The position numbers and the translations under genes are program-made. A DNA stretch of 64,000 nt, taken from NCBI RefSeq assembly GCF_023715225.1, contig NZ_JAMBNS010000002.1, positions 124,001 to 188,000 of the forward strand, written 5' to 3'. Under the pieces are notes generated by a model. It worked only from the letters and a program-made list of their open reading frames with translations. It was not told the DNA's origin and did no database searches. Of the stretch, positions 10,270-21,348 are shown in pieces (within the stretch, counting starts at the first letter, position 1; each line of letters starts with the position of its first letter). Source of the stretch: Robertmurraya korlensis. GTDB lineage: Bacteria > Bacillota > Bacilli > Bacillales > Cytobacillaceae.

Positions 10270-11264
10270 AATAAATCCTCCTCTTTTATCTCTATTTCAT
10301 ATGTATTCGATTTTATTTTTAGCTTTCCTTCAATATACGTAGAAATTTCATCAATTTTTTTTTGAATCTGTTCCTCATTTGTCACATCTGTCATATCAAA
10401 CCAAGTAACATCCATTTTATTTCGGAACCATGTGAGCTGTCGTTTCGCGTATCGTCGAGAGTTCTGCTTTAATTGCTCGACCGTTGTTTCAATCGATTGT
10501 TCTTTTGAAAAATAACGAAACCACTCCTTATAACCAATAGCTTGTAAAGCCTGTGTGTGCATAAGCCCACGGTCATATAGATTTTTCACTTCTTCTTCTA
10601 AGCCTTCTGTTATCATTTCATCTACTCTTGCATTAATACGATCATACAAGCGTTCACGGTCCATTGTTAAGCCAATAATAGAAACATCATACAATGGTTC
10701 AATCACTTGTTCTGATTGTATTTCTGTTAACGTGTGACCAGTTGTCAAATAAACCTCTAATGCACGAATAACACGACGAACATTATTCGGATGTATTCGA
10801 TCCGCACTTACCGGATCTACTTGAGACAACTCTTTATGGAGAACTTCCACCCCATCTGTCTTCACTCTGTCTTCGAGCTGTTGTCTCAGTTCATCATTAT
10901 TCGGAGCATCAGAAAATTGGTAATCATAGATGGCGGACTGAATGTACAGCCCTGTGCCGCCTACTATCATTGGTAGCTTTCCTCTATTGGTGATTTCCGT
11001 AATTTTCATGCGTACAAGTTCCTGAAACTCGGCTACTGAAAACGTCTCATCTGGGTGCTTAATATCAATAAGATGGTGAGTAATTCCTTCCATTTCTTCT
11101 TGCTTAATCTTGGCTGTTCCGATATCCATTTCTTTATATATTTGCATTGAGTCGCCACTAATGATTTCACCATTAAATCGCTTCGCCAACTCAATGCTCG
11201 TCTTCGTTTTCCCAACGGCTGTTGGTCCAATTAAGACAACGACTCTTTCCTTCTCCTGTATCAT
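10266..11264 (-). CDS. miaA: tRNA dimethylallyltransferase MiaA
   Basis: Transfers a dimethylallyl group to N6 of A37 in tRNAs reading UNN codons; MiaB, encoded at 19504-21051, then adds the methylthio group. About 332 residues with Walker A GPTAVGKT (13-20), the SGDSMQIY substrate motif, the GGTGLY loop, and the C-terminal [11 protein letters not shown] signature. The start is set at ATG 11264 after AAAGGCAG; the open frame extends 16 codons upstream but family members begin here. Hfq follows with a 4-base overlap. Confidence 0.96.
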   Translation of the reverse strand: MIQEKERVVVLIGPTAVGKTKTSIELAKRFNGEIISGDSMQIYKEMDIGTAKIKQEEMEGITHHLIDIKHPDETFSVAEFQELVRMKITEITNRGKLPMIVGGTGLYIQSAIYDYQFSDAPNNDELRQQLEDRVKTDGVEVLHKELSQVDPVSADRIHPNNVRRVIRALEVYLTTGHTLTEIQSEQVIEPLYDVSIIGLTMDRERLYDRINARVDEMITEGLEEEVKNLYDRGLMHTQALQAIGYKEWFRYFSKEQSIETTVEQLKQNSRRYAKRQLTWFRNKMDVTWFDMTDVTNEEQIQKKIDEISTYIEGKLKIKSNTYEIEIKEEDLL

Positions 11265-11456
11265 GCTGACACTGCCTTTACAAATTACTTTAGATGCATT
11301 GTAGTATAACATGGAACACCATTAACATAAAACTAGAAGCAGGTAAGCCTCTATGCATTATAACCAGATTTTTACCCGTTATACCTTTGTCAGACACTTC
11401 CATTTCTTTCTTTTTACATTACAATTATATAACGATTCGATAACAATCGACAGAGA

Positions 11457-11462
11457 ACCCCC
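11457..11462 (+). promoter_or_regulatory. ACCCCC element upstream of mreBH (possible SigI -35)
   Basis: ACCCCC matches the SigI -35 motif; mreBH is SigI-dependent in B. subtilis. I do not find a convincing CGAA-type -10 at the normal spacing, so this remains tentative. Confidence 0.3.
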
Positions 11463-11523
11463 AAATTCGTGCTACTTTATATGAAGAGTGTAAAGAGACT
11501 TAAAATGAATTGGTGGGATAGAT

Positions 11524-12531
11524 ATGTTTGGAACGTTAGAGATTGGAATTGATTTAGGTACAGCAAACGTACTTGTATATAGTAAAAATAAAGGAATCGT
11601 CTATAATGAGCCATCTGTTGTTGCTCTAGATACGACTACCAATAAAGTCGTTGCGGTTGGTCTTGAAGCTAAAGCAATGATTGGAAAAACTCCTGGTAAA
11701 ATTACAGCGATTCGTCCTCTAAAAAACGGAGTGATTGCCGATTATGATATCACTTCGGAGTTATTAAAGTATATTATTACAAAAGCTTCAACCAGAATGG
11801 GGTTAACCATTCGAAAACCTAATGTAGTCATTTGTACACCAGCTGGTTCTACGAGTGTAGACAAAAGAGCCATTCAGGATGCTGCAAAAAACGCAGGTGC
11901 CAAAAAAGTCTTTCTTATTGAAGAACCAGTGGCCGCTGCCATTGGAGCTGGACTTCCTGTGGACGAACCTGTAGCCAATGTGGTAGTAGATATTGGCGGT
12001 GGTTCTACTGAAGTAGCGATTATTTCATTCGGAGGCGTCGTGGCCTGCCACTCGATTCGCATTGGTGGCGATCATTTGGATGACGATATTATTCAGTATG
12101 TAAGAAAAGAATACAATGTTCTGATTGGAGAGCGCACAGCCGAGCAAATTAAGATGGAAATCGGTTATGCCCTAGTAGACCATGAAAAAGAAGTACTAGA
12201 AGTTCGCGGAAGAGACCTGCTAACCGGATTACCAAAAACGATCGAACTACATTCCTATGAAGTTCGTGATGCTATTAAAGAATCACTCCTTCATATACTA
12301 GAAGCAGTTCGTGCTACGTTAGAAGACAGTCCAGCCGAGTTAAGCGGTGATATTGTAGACCGTGGAGTCATTTTAACAGGTGGAGGCTCTCTATTAAAAG
12401 GCATGGAGCAGTGGCTAAGCGAGCAAATCTTCGTCCCCGTTCATTTAGCTAGTGAACCTTTAGAATCAGTAGCCATCGGTACGGGTAGAGCACTTGATTA
12501 TCTTCATAAGATACCGTCAGTAGCGAGGTAA
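11524..12531 (+). CDS. mreBH: Actin-like cell shape protein MreBH
   Basis: A 335-residue MreB-family filament protein guiding lateral wall synthesis and, in B. subtilis, the LytE hydrolase. The ATP-site motifs are IGIDLGTAN (phosphate 1), [13 protein letters not shown] (phosphate 2) and [12 protein letters not shown] (adenosine). [11 protein letters not shown] is the connecting segment. It is assigned to MreBH rather than MreB or Mbl by its length and its close match to B. subtilis MreBH. It is one of only two plus-strand genes here, divergent from miaA-hfq, and ends at a bidirectional terminator. The ATG follows GGTGGG. Confidence 0.92.
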   Translation: MFGTLEIGIDLGTANVLVYSKNKGIVYNEPSVVALDTTTNKVVAVGLEAKAMIGKTPGKITAIRPLKNGVIADYDITSELLKYIITKASTRMGLTIRKPNVVICTPAGSTSVDKRAIQDAAKNAGAKKVFLIEEPVAAAIGAGLPVDEPVANVVVDIGGGSTEVAIISFGGVVACHSIRIGGDHLDDDIIQYVRKEYNVLIGERTAEQIKMEIGYALVDHEKEVLEVRGRDLLTGLPKTIELHSYEVRDAIKESLLHILEAVRATLEDSPAELSGDIVDRGVILTGGGSLLKGMEQWLSEQIFVPVHLASEPLESVAIGTGRALDYLHKIPSVAR

Positions 12532-12541
12532 CAAACCTTCG

Positions 12542-12567
12542 AAAAAGTCCCATGAATGGGACTTTTT
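12542..12567. terminator. Bidirectional terminator between mreBH and the Gly-rich gene
   Basis: Perfect 12-bp stem AAAAAGTCCCAT / ATGGGACTTTTT with a 2-base centre; A and T runs on both sides serve convergent genes. Confidence 0.9.
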
Positions 12568-12572
12568 CATTT

Positions 12573-12968
12573 TTAATAGTACCATCTGCCTTTACTATCA
12601 AACAGAGCTCCACCAAGCAATCCCGCACCAAATCCTAATAACCCTGCACCGAGCGGACTAATCCCTCCACCATATCCCACTCCAGGACCTATGCCGTATC
12701 CGGCTCCAAACCCAGGGGTAAATCCAGGTCCTCCGTAGGGTGAAGGGTATCCATAGCCTGAAGGACCAAAGCTTGGTGCTCCATAGCCATAAAATGAACT
12801 ATATTTTGAACCTCCAACACCAACCATGCTTGGTACCTGGTCTTCAAATCCATAGTATTTTGCATCAGGATAACCAAAACTATCAAATTGGGAAAACGGA
12901 TTATAGTTTGGATAACCACCAACATTCCCCATACCGAAAGGGAAAGGTCTTCTCATTCCTCGTTTCAA
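12573..12968 (-). CDS. Gly/Tyr/Pro-rich small protein, function unknown
   Basis: A 131-residue protein I do not recognise. Residues 1-12 are basic (MKRGMRRPFPFG), the middle (about 13-100) is dominated by Gly, Tyr, Pro, Phe and Ser, and residues near 100-121 form a glycine-zipper-like hydrophobic segment (GAGLLGFGAGLLGGALF) before the tail DSKGRWYY. The composition resembles spore coat or exosporium proteins and low-complexity surface proteins, but that is inference. The start is TTG at 12968, 7 bases after GGGGA. It is convergent with mreBH and downstream of a terminator, so it is probably monocistronic. Confidence 0.6.
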   Translation of the reverse strand: MKRGMRRPFPFGMGNVGGYPNYNPFSQFDSFGYPDAKYYGFEDQVPSMVGVGGSKYSSFYGYGAPSFGPSGYGYPSPYGGPGFTPGFGAGYGIGPGVGYGGGISPLGAGLLGFGAGLLGGALFDSKGRWYY

Positions 12969-13056
12969 TTGGCATTCCCCTTTTTCTTCTAATTTGTATA
13001 CATGATACTATATGTACTTATCCCAAAAACGGGTATATATCATGGATAAATAGGCA

Positions 13057-13083
13057 TAAAAAAAGCCCCTAGGAAAAGGAGCT
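13057..13083 (-). terminator. Terminator of the 13084-13530 gene
   Basis: AGCCCC (13064-13069) pairs with GGAGCT (13078-13083) with one G-T pair, followed by seven T on the minus strand; abuts the stop codon. Confidence 0.8.
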
Positions 13084-13530
13084 CTACTCAATCTGCTTTT
13101 TTCTCATTCTGTTAAAGTAAATAAATATCGGAAGAGGAATGACGATAAACCCTAAGCTTTTAATCATTTGATTTTTGGCATTTTCTCTAATTCTCGCTTT
13201 TTCATCTTCCACCAATTGTTCATAATCAGCGCGTAGTTCTTCCTCACTAATTTGAGTGTTTCCTCCTACTTTTTCACTCTCACGCATCATTTCGTAATCA
13301 GAGAAGCTCTGGTAATAGCCAGCAGGGTTCACAAGGTCAGCGGTAGCCATAAATATAGAAATTCCACCACCGATGACCATCATTAAGGTCGCAAATAATA
13401 CTAAATATGTGTATAAGTGCCGTATCATGGTTTCTTCATCCTCCTTGTTTTTGTTTTTCGCAATATAAGCAATGGCAAAAATAACGATGACAGCTGGAAG
13501 AATTGTCGTTAGCAATCCAAAAACAAACAT
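13084..13530 (-). CDS. Small membrane protein, function unknown
   Basis: A 148-residue protein with membrane segments at about residues 3-22, 42-66 and 122-138 and a charged middle part (about 75-118, many Glu, Arg and Lys) predicted helical. No family is recognised with confidence. The N-terminal half resembles generic DUF5671-like two-helix proteins. The charged loop would lie outside or inside as one block. The ATG follows an unusually strong GGGGGGAGG. It is upstream of the Gly-rich gene but separated by a terminator, and downstream of the mutL terminator, so it appears independent. Confidence 0.6.
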   Translation of the reverse strand: MFVFGLLTTILPAVIVIFAIAYIAKNKNKEDEETMIRHLYTYLVLFATLMMVIGGGISIFMATADLVNPAGYYQSFSDYEMMRESEKVGGNTQISEEELRADYEQLVEDEKARIRENAKNQMIKSLGFIVIPLPIFIYFNRMRKKQIE

Positions 13531-13651
13531 TCATCCTCCCCCCTTTCTACCTTCAATATATAGGATATTTGATGCGGAAGCTATACAATTTGTTCGACAC
13601 TTTTCTTATTTTTGCCCTTTTTGTGTAAAATTACCCCAATATCCCAAAAAG

Positions 13652-13680
13652 AAGAACTGGGTTTATTGAACCCAGTTCTT
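13652..13680 (-). terminator. mutL terminator overlapping the stop codon
   Basis: Perfect 12-bp stem AAGAACTGGGTT / AACCCAGTTCTT with a 5-base loop; the 5' arm covers two bases of the mutL stop codon, and the minus-strand tail is CTTTTTG. Confidence 0.88.
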
Positions 13681-15550
13681 ACATTACACGTTTAAACATT
13701 TTTTCCATTTCATAGGTAGAATAATGAATAATAATTGGTCTTCCATGCGGGCAGGTAAACGGATCTGAAGTAGATCGAAGCTCGTCTAACAGCGCCTGGA
13801 TTTCATCCTGACGCAAATGATGGTTTGCTTTTATGGAGGCCTTACAGCTCATCATTATCGCCGCTTCTTCACGTAATTTATGAATATCTACCTTTTTCAT
13901 GTGTAGTAGCTGCTCAATCATTTCCTCCATTAGTTCCTTCTCTTCCCCTTTTGGGAGCCACTGTGGATGTGAGCGTAGTATAAAACTGTTATGACCAAAT
14001 GGCTCTAAGAACACGCCTACCCTCTCTAACTCATGTTGATGTTCCATGATCTTTAGTGCTTCATCAGTAGAATACTCCAGTGTAATCGGCACGAGTAACT
14101 CTTGAAGTTCACTTTGAACATCTCCCACCTTTTCACGGAAGTACTCATATTTGATTCTTTCTTGTGCCGCATGCTGATCAATTATATATAGCCCTTTTTC
14201 ATTTTGAGCAAGGATATATGTTCCATGCATTTGGCCGATTGGATAAAATGGAGGAATTCTCATTGTGGGTTTTTGTAGATGATCAAGATCCCTTTCAACT
14301 ACGATTTCCTCTTCTTCTATCTCAACCTCAACCTTCGCAACAGGTTCCATCAGAACAGGTGGAAGGAATTCTTCTTTTACCATGGAAACAGGTCTTTGAG
14401 TACCTTCTACTCTTTCCGTTGTAACTGGTTTTCTTAAAATGGACTCTGTATGAACAGTTCTCTCAACAAGCGGTTCTTTTTCCACCACATGATCCAGCTC
14501 AAGAAAGGTTTGCTCGGATTGTAGCTTTTCTTTTTTCTCCGATTGAATAATACCTGATGGAATCAGCTCTTGGCTTTTAAATACCTTTTTAATGGCATCT
14601 GTAACGAGTTGGTTTAACTCTTGTTCCTTGCTTAAACGGACCTCCATTTTAGACGGATGCACATTTACATCGACTAAAATAGGATCCATTTCGACTGACA
14701 ATAAGACAATCGGATAACGGCCTATTGGTAATAATGTATGATAACCTTCCTGCACCGCTTTTACAAGAGGATAGTTTTTTATAAATCGCCCATTAATCAT
14801 GGTAGAAATATAGTTCCTCGATGCTCTTGTAATCTCAGGAAGAGCAATCCAACCATTTACCTGATAATCGAGTGAAGTAGCAGAAATTGGAACCATTTTC
14901 TTCACAATGTTAATTCCATAAATGGCTGCTAACACTTGACGGACATCACCGTTTCCAGTTGTGTGGAGGAGCTTCCGATCATTATGAATCAGACGAAATG
15001 AAATTTCAGGATGGCTTAGTGCAAGACGGTTCATAATATCCGTAATATTCCCAAGCTCTGTGTGAACGGTTTTTAAATATTTTAAACGGGCCGGCGTGTT
15101 GAAGAATAGATCCGTTACAACAATGTCGGTTCCTTTTCTGGCAGCCGCTGCTTCATGAACCTGCAACACACCCCCCTCAAACACGACTCTTGAACCAACC
15201 TCACCCGTTGATGTTTTCATTTCAAAGTGACTTACTGAAGCGATACTGGGCAACGCTTCACCACGAAAGCCAAGTGTTCTAATTCGAAACAAATCGTCAT
15301 CGTTTTTTATTTTACTAGTGGCGTGACGCTGAAATGCCATTAGTACATCTTCTTCCAAAATACCGTCACCGTTGTCGAGGATTCGGATTTTACCTAATCC
15401 CGCTTCCTCAACCTCTACTTCAATCACAGTACTACCTGCATCAATTGCATTTTCAACCAGTTCCTTTACAACGGATGCCGGTCGTTCAACTACTTCTCCG
15501 GCAGCAATTTTATTCGATAGTCGATCATCTAATTGAATGATTTTTCCCAT
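13679..15550 (-). CDS. mutL: DNA mismatch repair endonuclease MutL
   Basis: A 623-residue GHKL ATPase. N-terminal motifs [19 protein letters not shown] and [12 protein letters not shown] are present. After a variable linker (about 330-430) the C-terminal domain has the metal-binding endonuclease motif [12 protein letters not shown] plus [12 protein letters not shown] and CPHGRPI, so this MutL should nick DNA as in B. subtilis and unlike E. coli. It follows mutS by 21 bases with its own GGGAGGTGAG site. MutS recruits it at mismatches. Confidence 0.97.
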   Translation of the reverse strand: MGKIIQLDDRLSNKIAAGEVVERPASVVKELVENAIDAGSTVIEVEVEEAGLGKIRILDNGDGILEEDVLMAFQRHATSKIKNDDDLFRIRTLGFRGEALPSIASVSHFEMKTSTGEVGSRVVFEGGVLQVHEAAAARKGTDIVVTDLFFNTPARLKYLKTVHTELGNITDIMNRLALSHPEISFRLIHNDRKLLHTTGNGDVRQVLAAIYGINIVKKMVPISATSLDYQVNGWIALPEITRASRNYISTMINGRFIKNYPLVKAVQEGYHTLLPIGRYPIVLLSVEMDPILVDVNVHPSKMEVRLSKEQELNQLVTDAIKKVFKSQELIPSGIIQSEKKEKLQSEQTFLELDHVVEKEPLVERTVHTESILRKPVTTERVEGTQRPVSMVKEEFLPPVLMEPVAKVEVEIEEEEIVVERDLDHLQKPTMRIPPFYPIGQMHGTYILAQNEKGLYIIDQHAAQERIKYEYFREKVGDVQSELQELLVPITLEYSTDEALKIMEHQHELERVGVFLEPFGHNSFILRSHPQWLPKGEEKELMEEMIEQLLHMKKVDIHKLREEAAIMMSCKASIKANHHLRQDEIQALLDELRSTSDPFTCPHGRPIIIHYSTYEMEKMFKRVM

Positions 15551-15571
15551 CGTCTCACCTCCCTGAGATGT

Positions 15572-18166
15572 TTAGCTCTTTGCCTGCTTATGAAGATCAA
15601 ATAGAACATTAAAAGCCTGCATAGGAGTCATTTCTAATATATTAAGTGATTTTAAAGAATCAAGTGTCTTCTTTTCTTTCGATGATAGGTTTGCTTTCGC
15701 CTCAACCTTTGGTTCATCAAAAAATGATAGTTGAGCATCTTCTGACACCTTATTCGATACTACTTTCTTTTCTTCTATGGCAGTTGTGTTGTCACCTGAC
15801 TCCAATGCTTTTAATATTTCATTCGCACGAGCAATCAATTCCTTTGGTAACTCCGCTAGCTCTGCCACATGAATTCCGTAGCTCTTGTCAGCTGCTCCCT
15901 CTTTTATTTTATGAAGGAACACCACTTTTCCATTTTGCTCAATCGCGCTAACATGGACGTTCTTTAACATCGGAAGCTGCTCTTCGAGAACAGTTAGTTC
16001 ATGGTAATGAGTCGAGAATAATGTTTTCGCCTCTATCCGTTCATGAATATACTCAATGATTGACTGCGCTAACGCCATTCCGTCATAGGTCGAGGTTCCA
16101 CGCCCAATTTCATCAAATAGAATTAAACTATTTTTGGTAGCATTAACAATGGCATTTTTTGCTTCAAGCATTTCCACCATAAACGTACTTTGTCCAGAAA
16201 TTAAATCATCTGCTGCTCCAATTCTCGTAAACACTTGATCAAAGATTGGAAGCTTGGCCTCATCCGCTGGAACATAACAGCCAATCTGAGCGAGAATTGA
16301 AGTGAGGGCAATTTGTCTCATGTACGTACTTTTTCCAGACATATTCGGACCAGTAATTAATAGTACCTCTCGCTCTCCCCCCATATGGCAGTCATTTGGT
16401 ACGTATTCCTGAGCATTCATGACCTTTTCAACGACTGGATGACGACCATTTTTAATCATTAATTGTCTATCAGTAGTAAAACTTGGCTTTGCGTAATGAC
16501 GCGCTTCACTAATTTCTGCAAAGCATTGCAAAACGTCCAGCTCACTTACAACCTTAGCTAATCTTTGAATATGTGGAATGAATTCCTTTACGTACTCACG
16601 AATGGTTGTAAACAACTCATACTCAAGCTCTGTACTTTTTTCTTCCGCTTCTAAAATCAATGTCTCTTTTTCTTTTAAATCTGGAGTAATAAAACGTTCA
16701 GCATTTGCGAGTGTCTGCTTTCTTTCGTACTGACCTTCTTTTAATAAGGAAAGATTCGCACGAGTCACTTCAATATAATAACCAAACACACGGTTGTATC
16801 CTATTTTAAGTGATTTGATTCCTGTTTTTTCACGCTCTTCTTTCTCAAGCTCGGCAATCCACTGCTTTCCATTACGACTCGCATAACGGTATCGATCAAG
16901 TTCTTCGTTGTATCCGTCGGAAATGATATTTCCTTCTTTTATTGAAAGCGGTGGATTATCAACAATTGCTCTTTCTAATAAATCTGTTATTTCTTCGCAT
17001 GGTTCAAGACTCTCTGCTAAATGTTTTGTTGCATCATTTGGTAAATTCTCCACCATGCTTTTTAATAACGGAATTTGTAGGAGCGATTTTTTCAACTGTA
17101 TGAGATCCCTTGCATTCACATTTCCAAATGCAATTCGTCCTGCCAGGCGCTCTAGGTCATACACTTCCGTTAGTTTTTCACGGATTTCTTGGCGTTCAAA
17201 AAAGCAGCTAACGAGTGTATCTACAACGGAATGACGAAGTTCGATTTGTTTCTGGTTGATAAGAGGACGATCTACCCATGACTTGAGCATTCGACTTCCC
17301 ATCGCCGTTTTTGTTTCATCCAGTAGCCATAGAAGAGATCCTTTTTTACCTTTCGAGCGAATCGTTTCCGTTAACTCGAGATTACGTTTCGAGTAATAAT
17401 CTATTTTCATATATTGATCTATTGTATAAAAACGAACAGCCTGTAGATGATCAAGCGATCTTTTTTGTGTTCGATATAAGTAATTAAATAATCTTGCAGC
17501 CGTCTGCTTAAGCTCATCATTGGTTAAGTGTGAAAAAAGAGCTTCAAACGAAGAATAAATTTGAACATCTTCTTCCATCGAAAGAGTGACTTGACCTCGC
17601 TCACGAATTTTTCTCTGTAACTCGTCCGTATGCGAAGCAGAGATTACCACCTCACGAGCACCCGAAGTTGCGAGCTCATTAAGGACTTCATCCATGCTCT
17701 TTGTGATGGTTACTTGAGATTCCCCTGTAGTCAGATCACTCACACTAAACCCATACTGATCATTGGAGAACTTAGAGATGGATGCTAAATAATTGTTTTC
17801 TCTTTCATTCAGTCCTCTTCCTTCCATCATCGTTCCAGGTGTGATTAACTGAACTACCTCTCTACGAACCACACCTTTTGCCTGCTTCGGATCTTCCGTT
17901 TGTTCACAAATGGCGACTTTAAAGCCTTTTTCAACTAACTGTTCAATATATTGAGGAGCAGCATGGTAAGGAACCCCACACATAGGGATGCGGTCTTCTG
18001 AACCACCGTCTCTACTTGTTAATGTAATTTCTAATACTTGCGAAGCCTTCACGGCATCATCAAAAAACATCTCGTAAAAATCCCCGAGACGAAAAAATAA
18101 AAAGGCATCCTGATACTCTGCCTTTACCTTTAAATATTGCTGTATCATCGGCGTATATGTAGCCAT
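15572..18166 (-). CDS. mutS: DNA mismatch recognition protein MutS
   Basis: About 864 residues. The N-terminal mismatch reader motif [10 protein letters not shown] holds the Phe and Glu that contact the mismatch. The ATPase has Walker [10 protein letters not shown], Walker [13 protein letters not shown] and the STHYHEL switch. Near the C-terminus QLSFF matches a beta-clamp binding motif as in B. subtilis MutS. The start at ATG 18166 ([11 protein letters not shown]) follows GGAGGA; the frame continues 11 codons further upstream but without a ribosome binding site. It is the first gene of mutS-mutL, downstream of cotE. Confidence 0.97.
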   Translation of the reverse strand: MATYTPMIQQYLKVKAEYQDAFLFFRLGDFYEMFFDDAVKASQVLEITLTSRDGGSEDRIPMCGVPYHAAPQYIEQLVEKGFKVAICEQTEDPKQAKGVVRREVVQLITPGTMMEGRGLNERENNYLASISKFSNDQYGFSVSDLTTGESQVTITKSMDEVLNELATSGAREVVISASHTDELQRKIRERGQVTLSMEEDVQIYSSFEALFSHLTNDELKQTAARLFNYLYRTQKRSLDHLQAVRFYTIDQYMKIDYYSKRNLELTETIRSKGKKGSLLWLLDETKTAMGSRMLKSWVDRPLINQKQIELRHSVVDTLVSCFFERQEIREKLTEVYDLERLAGRIAFGNVNARDLIQLKKSLLQIPLLKSMVENLPNDATKHLAESLEPCEEITDLLERAIVDNPPLSIKEGNIISDGYNEELDRYRYASRNGKQWIAELEKEEREKTGIKSLKIGYNRVFGYYIEVTRANLSLLKEGQYERKQTLANAERFITPDLKEKETLILEAEEKSTELEYELFTTIREYVKEFIPHIQRLAKVVSELDVLQCFAEISEARHYAKPSFTTDRQLMIKNGRHPVVEKVMNAQEYVPNDCHMGGEREVLLITGPNMSGKSTYMRQIALTSILAQIGCYVPADEAKLPIFDQVFTRIGAADDLISGQSTFMVEMLEAKNAIVNATKNSLILFDEIGRGTSTYDGMALAQSIIEYIHERIEAKTLFSTHYHELTVLEEQLPMLKNVHVSAIEQNGKVVFLHKIKEGAADKSYGIHVAELAELPKELIARANEILKALESGDNTTAIEEKKVVSNKVSEDAQLSFFDEPKVEAKANLSSKEKKTLDSLKSLNILEMTPMQAFNVLFDLHKQAKS

Positions 18167-18272
18167 ACAATCCTCCAAAACCCTAATTCTTTCTTTCACT
18201 CAGATCATTATTATAACATAAAGAATGAAAGGAAAGGTTTTTTGGAAGCTGTAAATATCAGCCACAAAGAAA

Positions 18273-18298
18273 AACTAGGAAGTGAAACCTTCCTAGTT
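18273..18298 (-). terminator. cotE terminator
   Basis: Perfect 10-bp stem AACTAGGAAG / CTTCCTAGTT with a 6-base loop and a minus-strand TTTTTC tail, 6 bases from the cotE stop. Confidence 0.88.
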
Positions 18299-18303
18299 CG
18301 CCA

Positions 18304-18843
18304 TTATTCTTCTTCGTCACAGATTAGGAAATCTGGATTCAAATCTTCAAACTCTTCGTCTTCAACATCTAATCCCCAGTCGTCTTCGCAGTCACAATTA
18401 TCGTAAACTGCTACACAAACCACTGTTTCCCCAATTACTTCTACAAGAAACTCTCTTTCCGCGTTAACGATAATTGCATTACCGTTTGGTGAGATAACAG
18501 CTTCTATGCAGTTCGGCTGCTGAACGACACGAGCAATAACATCGTTGTCATCCTGGCAATCTGGATCACGGTACTTTAACTTAATGACGTCACAATAGTC
18601 AACTCGTGCAGTTACTACTTCAGTTCTTGTATTATCATTATAAGAGTACCAAACGTTAGTGTCATAGTAGCCATGAATCTCGACTTTTTTTCCAACCTTT
18701 TTAGCTTCATACGTATGATTGATAATCCAGCAACCAAGTATGCTAGTCGGTTGGTGATCCGGGCGAATCGTATCGTTAGACTGTGTAAATTTACGTCCTT
18801 TCGCTACGACCGCTTTTGTAATAATCTCTCTGTAATCTGCCAT
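18304..18843 (-). CDS. cotE: Outer spore coat morphogenetic protein CotE
   Basis: About 179 residues. The N-terminus [19 protein letters not shown]-type segment (here [11 protein letters not shown]...), [24 protein letters not shown] and [15 protein letters not shown] are hallmarks, and the C-terminal 40 residues are strongly acidic, ending ICDEEE. CotE assembles on the forespore surface through SpoIVA and organises the outer coat. The start at 18843 follows GGAGGG; ten codons of open frame upstream are probably untranslated. It lies between ricA and mutS as in B. subtilis. Confidence 0.95.
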   Translation of the reverse strand: MADYREIITKAVVAKGRKFTQSNDTIRPDHQPTSILGCWIINHTYEAKKVGKKVEIHGYYDTNVWYSYNDNTRTEVVTARVDYCDVIKLKYRDPDCQDDNDVIARVVQQPNCIEAVISPNGNAIIVNAEREFLVEVIGETVVCVAVYDNCDCEDDWGLDVEDEEFEDLNPDFLICDEEE

Positions 18844-19026
18844 TGCGAGCGAACCCTCCTCATTCATTTTCACTTCATCCTATGCGGGACATTAGACTAG
18901 TGTGATAATATTTTTCATGTTTGTATTTTCTTCGGCATTCGGTGGCGGATATAGTGCATTCTATGCGAATACCTAGAAAAGGTGAGGAATTATATGGAGA
19001 GTGGAGATGATTTTAATGGATACAAA

Positions 19027-19054
19027 AAGACCCTCGTTTTCCAACGAGGGTCTT
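19027..19054 (-). terminator. ricA terminator
   Basis: Perfect 12-bp stem AAGACCCTCGTT / AACGAGGGTCTT, 4-base loop, TTTTTG tail on the minus strand. Confidence 0.9.
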
Positions 19055-19068
19055 CCCATTCCCACATC

Positions 19069-19503
19069 TTAGTGATGTGAACAGCTATGATTCTTTTTGT
19101 TAACCTCTGCACCTGTTTCTCCACTTAGGACATTTCCACCTGTTGATAAGATGACTTCATCTGTTACTTTGTTGGAGATGGTGTTCGCAACTAATTGCAA
19201 TAGTTCATTTACGTCTACTTGTGATTGCTTGAACTCCTGTACAACAGGGATAGAATCCAATTCTTCTTCTATAGATGCAATTTTATCTTCTGTTTTCTTT
19301 AGAGCTTCTGCTTTTCCATAGTGCTGTAAATTAACGGCTTGCTTTTGCAAACCTTTAATTTGTGAAATAAGAGAGCTTACTTTTTCATTACTATGAATTT
19401 GCGCTTCCGCTTTCTTGAAAAAATCTACTTCTTCTGTGCTTGCGATCATAGAAGCTAGTTCTTTTGCACGTGCTATAATATCATCTTTTGTGTACTTTGA
19501 CAT
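19069..19503 (-). CDS. ricA: RicA/YmcA family regulator of the Ric complex
   Basis: A 144-residue YlbF/YmcA-family helical protein. In B. subtilis RicA, RicF (YlbF) and RicT (YaaT) form a complex with iron-sulfur clusters that binds RNase Y and promotes maturation of many operon transcripts, besides affecting competence and biofilm formation. The helical body is about residues 1-110; the tail ends HSCSHH, which offers Cys and His ligands. It follows the miaB stop codon directly, so they are co-transcribed. RNase Y itself is encoded at 26655-28220. Confidence 0.9.
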   Translation of the reverse strand: MSKYTKDDIIARAKELASMIASTEEVDFFKKAEAQIHSNEKVSSLISQIKGLQKQAVNLQHYGKAEALKKTEDKIASIEEELDSIPVVQEFKQSQVDVNELLQLVANTISNKVTDEVILSTGGNVLSGETGAEVNKKNHSCSHH

Positions 19504-21051
19504 TTATTTCACCTCTACCGCTTGAGTTTCTTCCACCATTTCACCGTTTAATGACCATGTTTTTGCTTCTGTAATTCTTACTTTCACAAGCTTACCAATT
19601 GCTGTTTTTGGCCCCACAAAGTTTACTAGCTTGCTTTTGCGAGTGTAACCAGCAAGTACATCCGGGTTGTTTTTACTTTCCCCTTCAACTAATACTTCCA
19701 CTACTTCCCCTTGATACTTCTTCATTGCCTCTGCAGACAATTCATTTACCAATGCGTTTAATCGTTGTAAACGTTCCTTCTTTACTTCCATTGGAACGTT
19801 ATCCTGCATTTTTGCCGCTGGCGTTCCTTCACGTGGAGAGTAGATGAATGTATAAGCAGATTCGTATCCAACTTCACGGTATAAAGAAAGAGTTTCTTCG
19901 AATTGTTCGTCTGTTTCATTCGGATATCCTACGATGATATCCGTAGTGAAAGAAGCATTTGGAATTGCTGCTTTAATTTTGCGAACAAGCTCTAGGTATT
20001 GTTCTCTTGTGTACTTTCGAGCCATGATTTTTAGTACTTCTGAAGAACCAGACTGAACTGGAAGGTGTATATGCTCAACTAAATTTCCACCCTTAGCAAG
20101 TACCTCAATTAAGTGATCGTCAAAATCACGCGGATGACTCGTTGTAAAACGGATACGTGGAATATCAATTTTTCGGATCTCATCCATCAAGTCACCTAAA
20201 CCATACTTCATGTCTTCAAAGTCTTTTCCGTAAGCATTAACGTTTTGACCCAGAAGGGTAATTTCCTGGTACCCTTGCGCTGCTAGCTGGCGAACTTCTT
20301 GAATGATATCGTCAGGACGACGGCTGCGCTCTTTTCCACGAGTAAATGGAACGATACAGTACGTACAGAACTTATCGCAGCCATACATAATGTTTACCCA
20401 TGCTTTAATATTTCCACGGCGGATCTTCGGAAGGTTCTCAATCACATCTCCTTCTTTAGACCATACTTCCACAACCATTTCCTTAGACATATAAGCTTCG
20501 TGTAGAATATTTGGTAATCGGTGAATATTATGCGTTCCAAAGATCATATCCACTTGGTGGTATGTTTTTAGGATTTTATTAACAACCGATTCCTCTTGAG
20601 ACATACATCCACAAACTCCAATTAATACATCTGGGTTTTGCTGCTTTAAATGTTTAAGATGACCGAGTTCACCAAATACTTTGTTTTCAGCATTCTCACG
20701 GATCGCACATGTATTTAATAAAATAACATTAGCATCATCAACAGAGTCTGTTGGCTCATAGCCTAGACCCATGAAAATACCTGCCATTACTTCTGTATCA
20801 TGCTCATTCATTTGACAGCCGTACGTACGAATATAAAACTTACGACCTTGTCCCATACCTTTAAATTCTTCAGGAAGCGAGAAATCCTTGTGGTACTTTA
20901 CTTCTTCTTTCCCACGCTTTTTCGCATCTTTTAGTGAGGGTGGAGTATATACTGACTCAAAATATTTACTGTAATCCTTACCGGATTTTTTGTCCGAAGA
21001 ATTACCTTCCTGCACTGCTTGTTGGCTTTCTAATCGTTGCTTTTCGTTCAT
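19504..21051 (-). CDS. miaB: tRNA methylthiotransferase MiaB
   Basis: Radical SAM enzyme adding a methylthio group to i6A37 in tRNA. The N-terminal MTTase domain has three cluster cysteines ([24 protein letters not shown]), the radical SAM core has CDKFCTYC, and a TRAM domain ends the protein. About 515 residues, with the long N-terminal extension usual for Bacillus MiaB. The start at ATG 21051 follows AAAGGAG; the frame runs 17 codons further upstream without a site. It forms a unit with ricA. Confidence 0.96.
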   Translation of the reverse strand: MNEKQRLESQQAVQEGNSSDKKSGKDYSKYFESVYTPPSLKDAKKRGKEEVKYHKDFSLPEEFKGMGQGRKFYIRTYGCQMNEHDTEVMAGIFMGLGYEPTDSVDDANVILLNTCAIRENAENKVFGELGHLKHLKQQNPDVLIGVCGCMSQEESVVNKILKTYHQVDMIFGTHNIHRLPNILHEAYMSKEMVVEVWSKEGDVIENLPKIRRGNIKAWVNIMYGCDKFCTYCIVPFTRGKERSRRPDDIIQEVRQLAAQGYQEITLLGQNVNAYGKDFEDMKYGLGDLMDEIRKIDIPRIRFTTSHPRDFDDHLIEVLAKGGNLVEHIHLPVQSGSSEVLKIMARKYTREQYLELVRKIKAAIPNASFTTDIIVGYPNETDEQFEETLSLYREVGYESAYTFIYSPREGTPAAKMQDNVPMEVKKERLQRLNALVNELSAEAMKKYQGEVVEVLVEGESKNNPDVLAGYTRKSKLVNFVGPKTAIGKLVKVRITEAKTWSLNGEMVEETQAVEVK

Positions 21052-21161
21052 AAATGTTTCTCCTTTCACTGCAATAATCAAACATTTTAAAAATACAACC
21101 AAACGAAAATATTATTTTCGTATAGTTAGTTCGTTGATAGTAGAATGAATCACATTAGTTA

Positions 21162-21190
21162 AGTATAAATGGTTGAAGAACTGAACACAA
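21162..21190 (-). promoter_or_regulatory. SigA-type promoter for miaB-ricA
   Basis: TTGTGT (21190-21185), 17-bp spacer, TATACT (21167-21162) on the minus strand, about 110 bp before the miaB start. Confidence 0.6.
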
Positions 21191-21306
21191 TATAAAAAAC
21201 TTAACCAATCGTTAGCGGTTTCATTCATTACAGCAAATAATTTTACCCCTTATCCCGTTCATTGAATGTGAGAGTTATCACAAATCACCTGAAATATTCC
21301 ACATAG

Positions 21307-21335
21307 AGAAACCCCGAGATGTTCTCGGGGTTTCT
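21307..21335 (-). terminator. korB terminator hairpin
   Basis: Perfect 13-bp stem AGAAACCCCGAGA / TCTCGGGGTTTCT with a 3-base loop, 14 bases after the korB stop; lacks a pure T tract, so it may also act as a 3' stabiliser. Confidence 0.75.
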
Positions 21336-21348
21336 TGTTCATTCCAAC

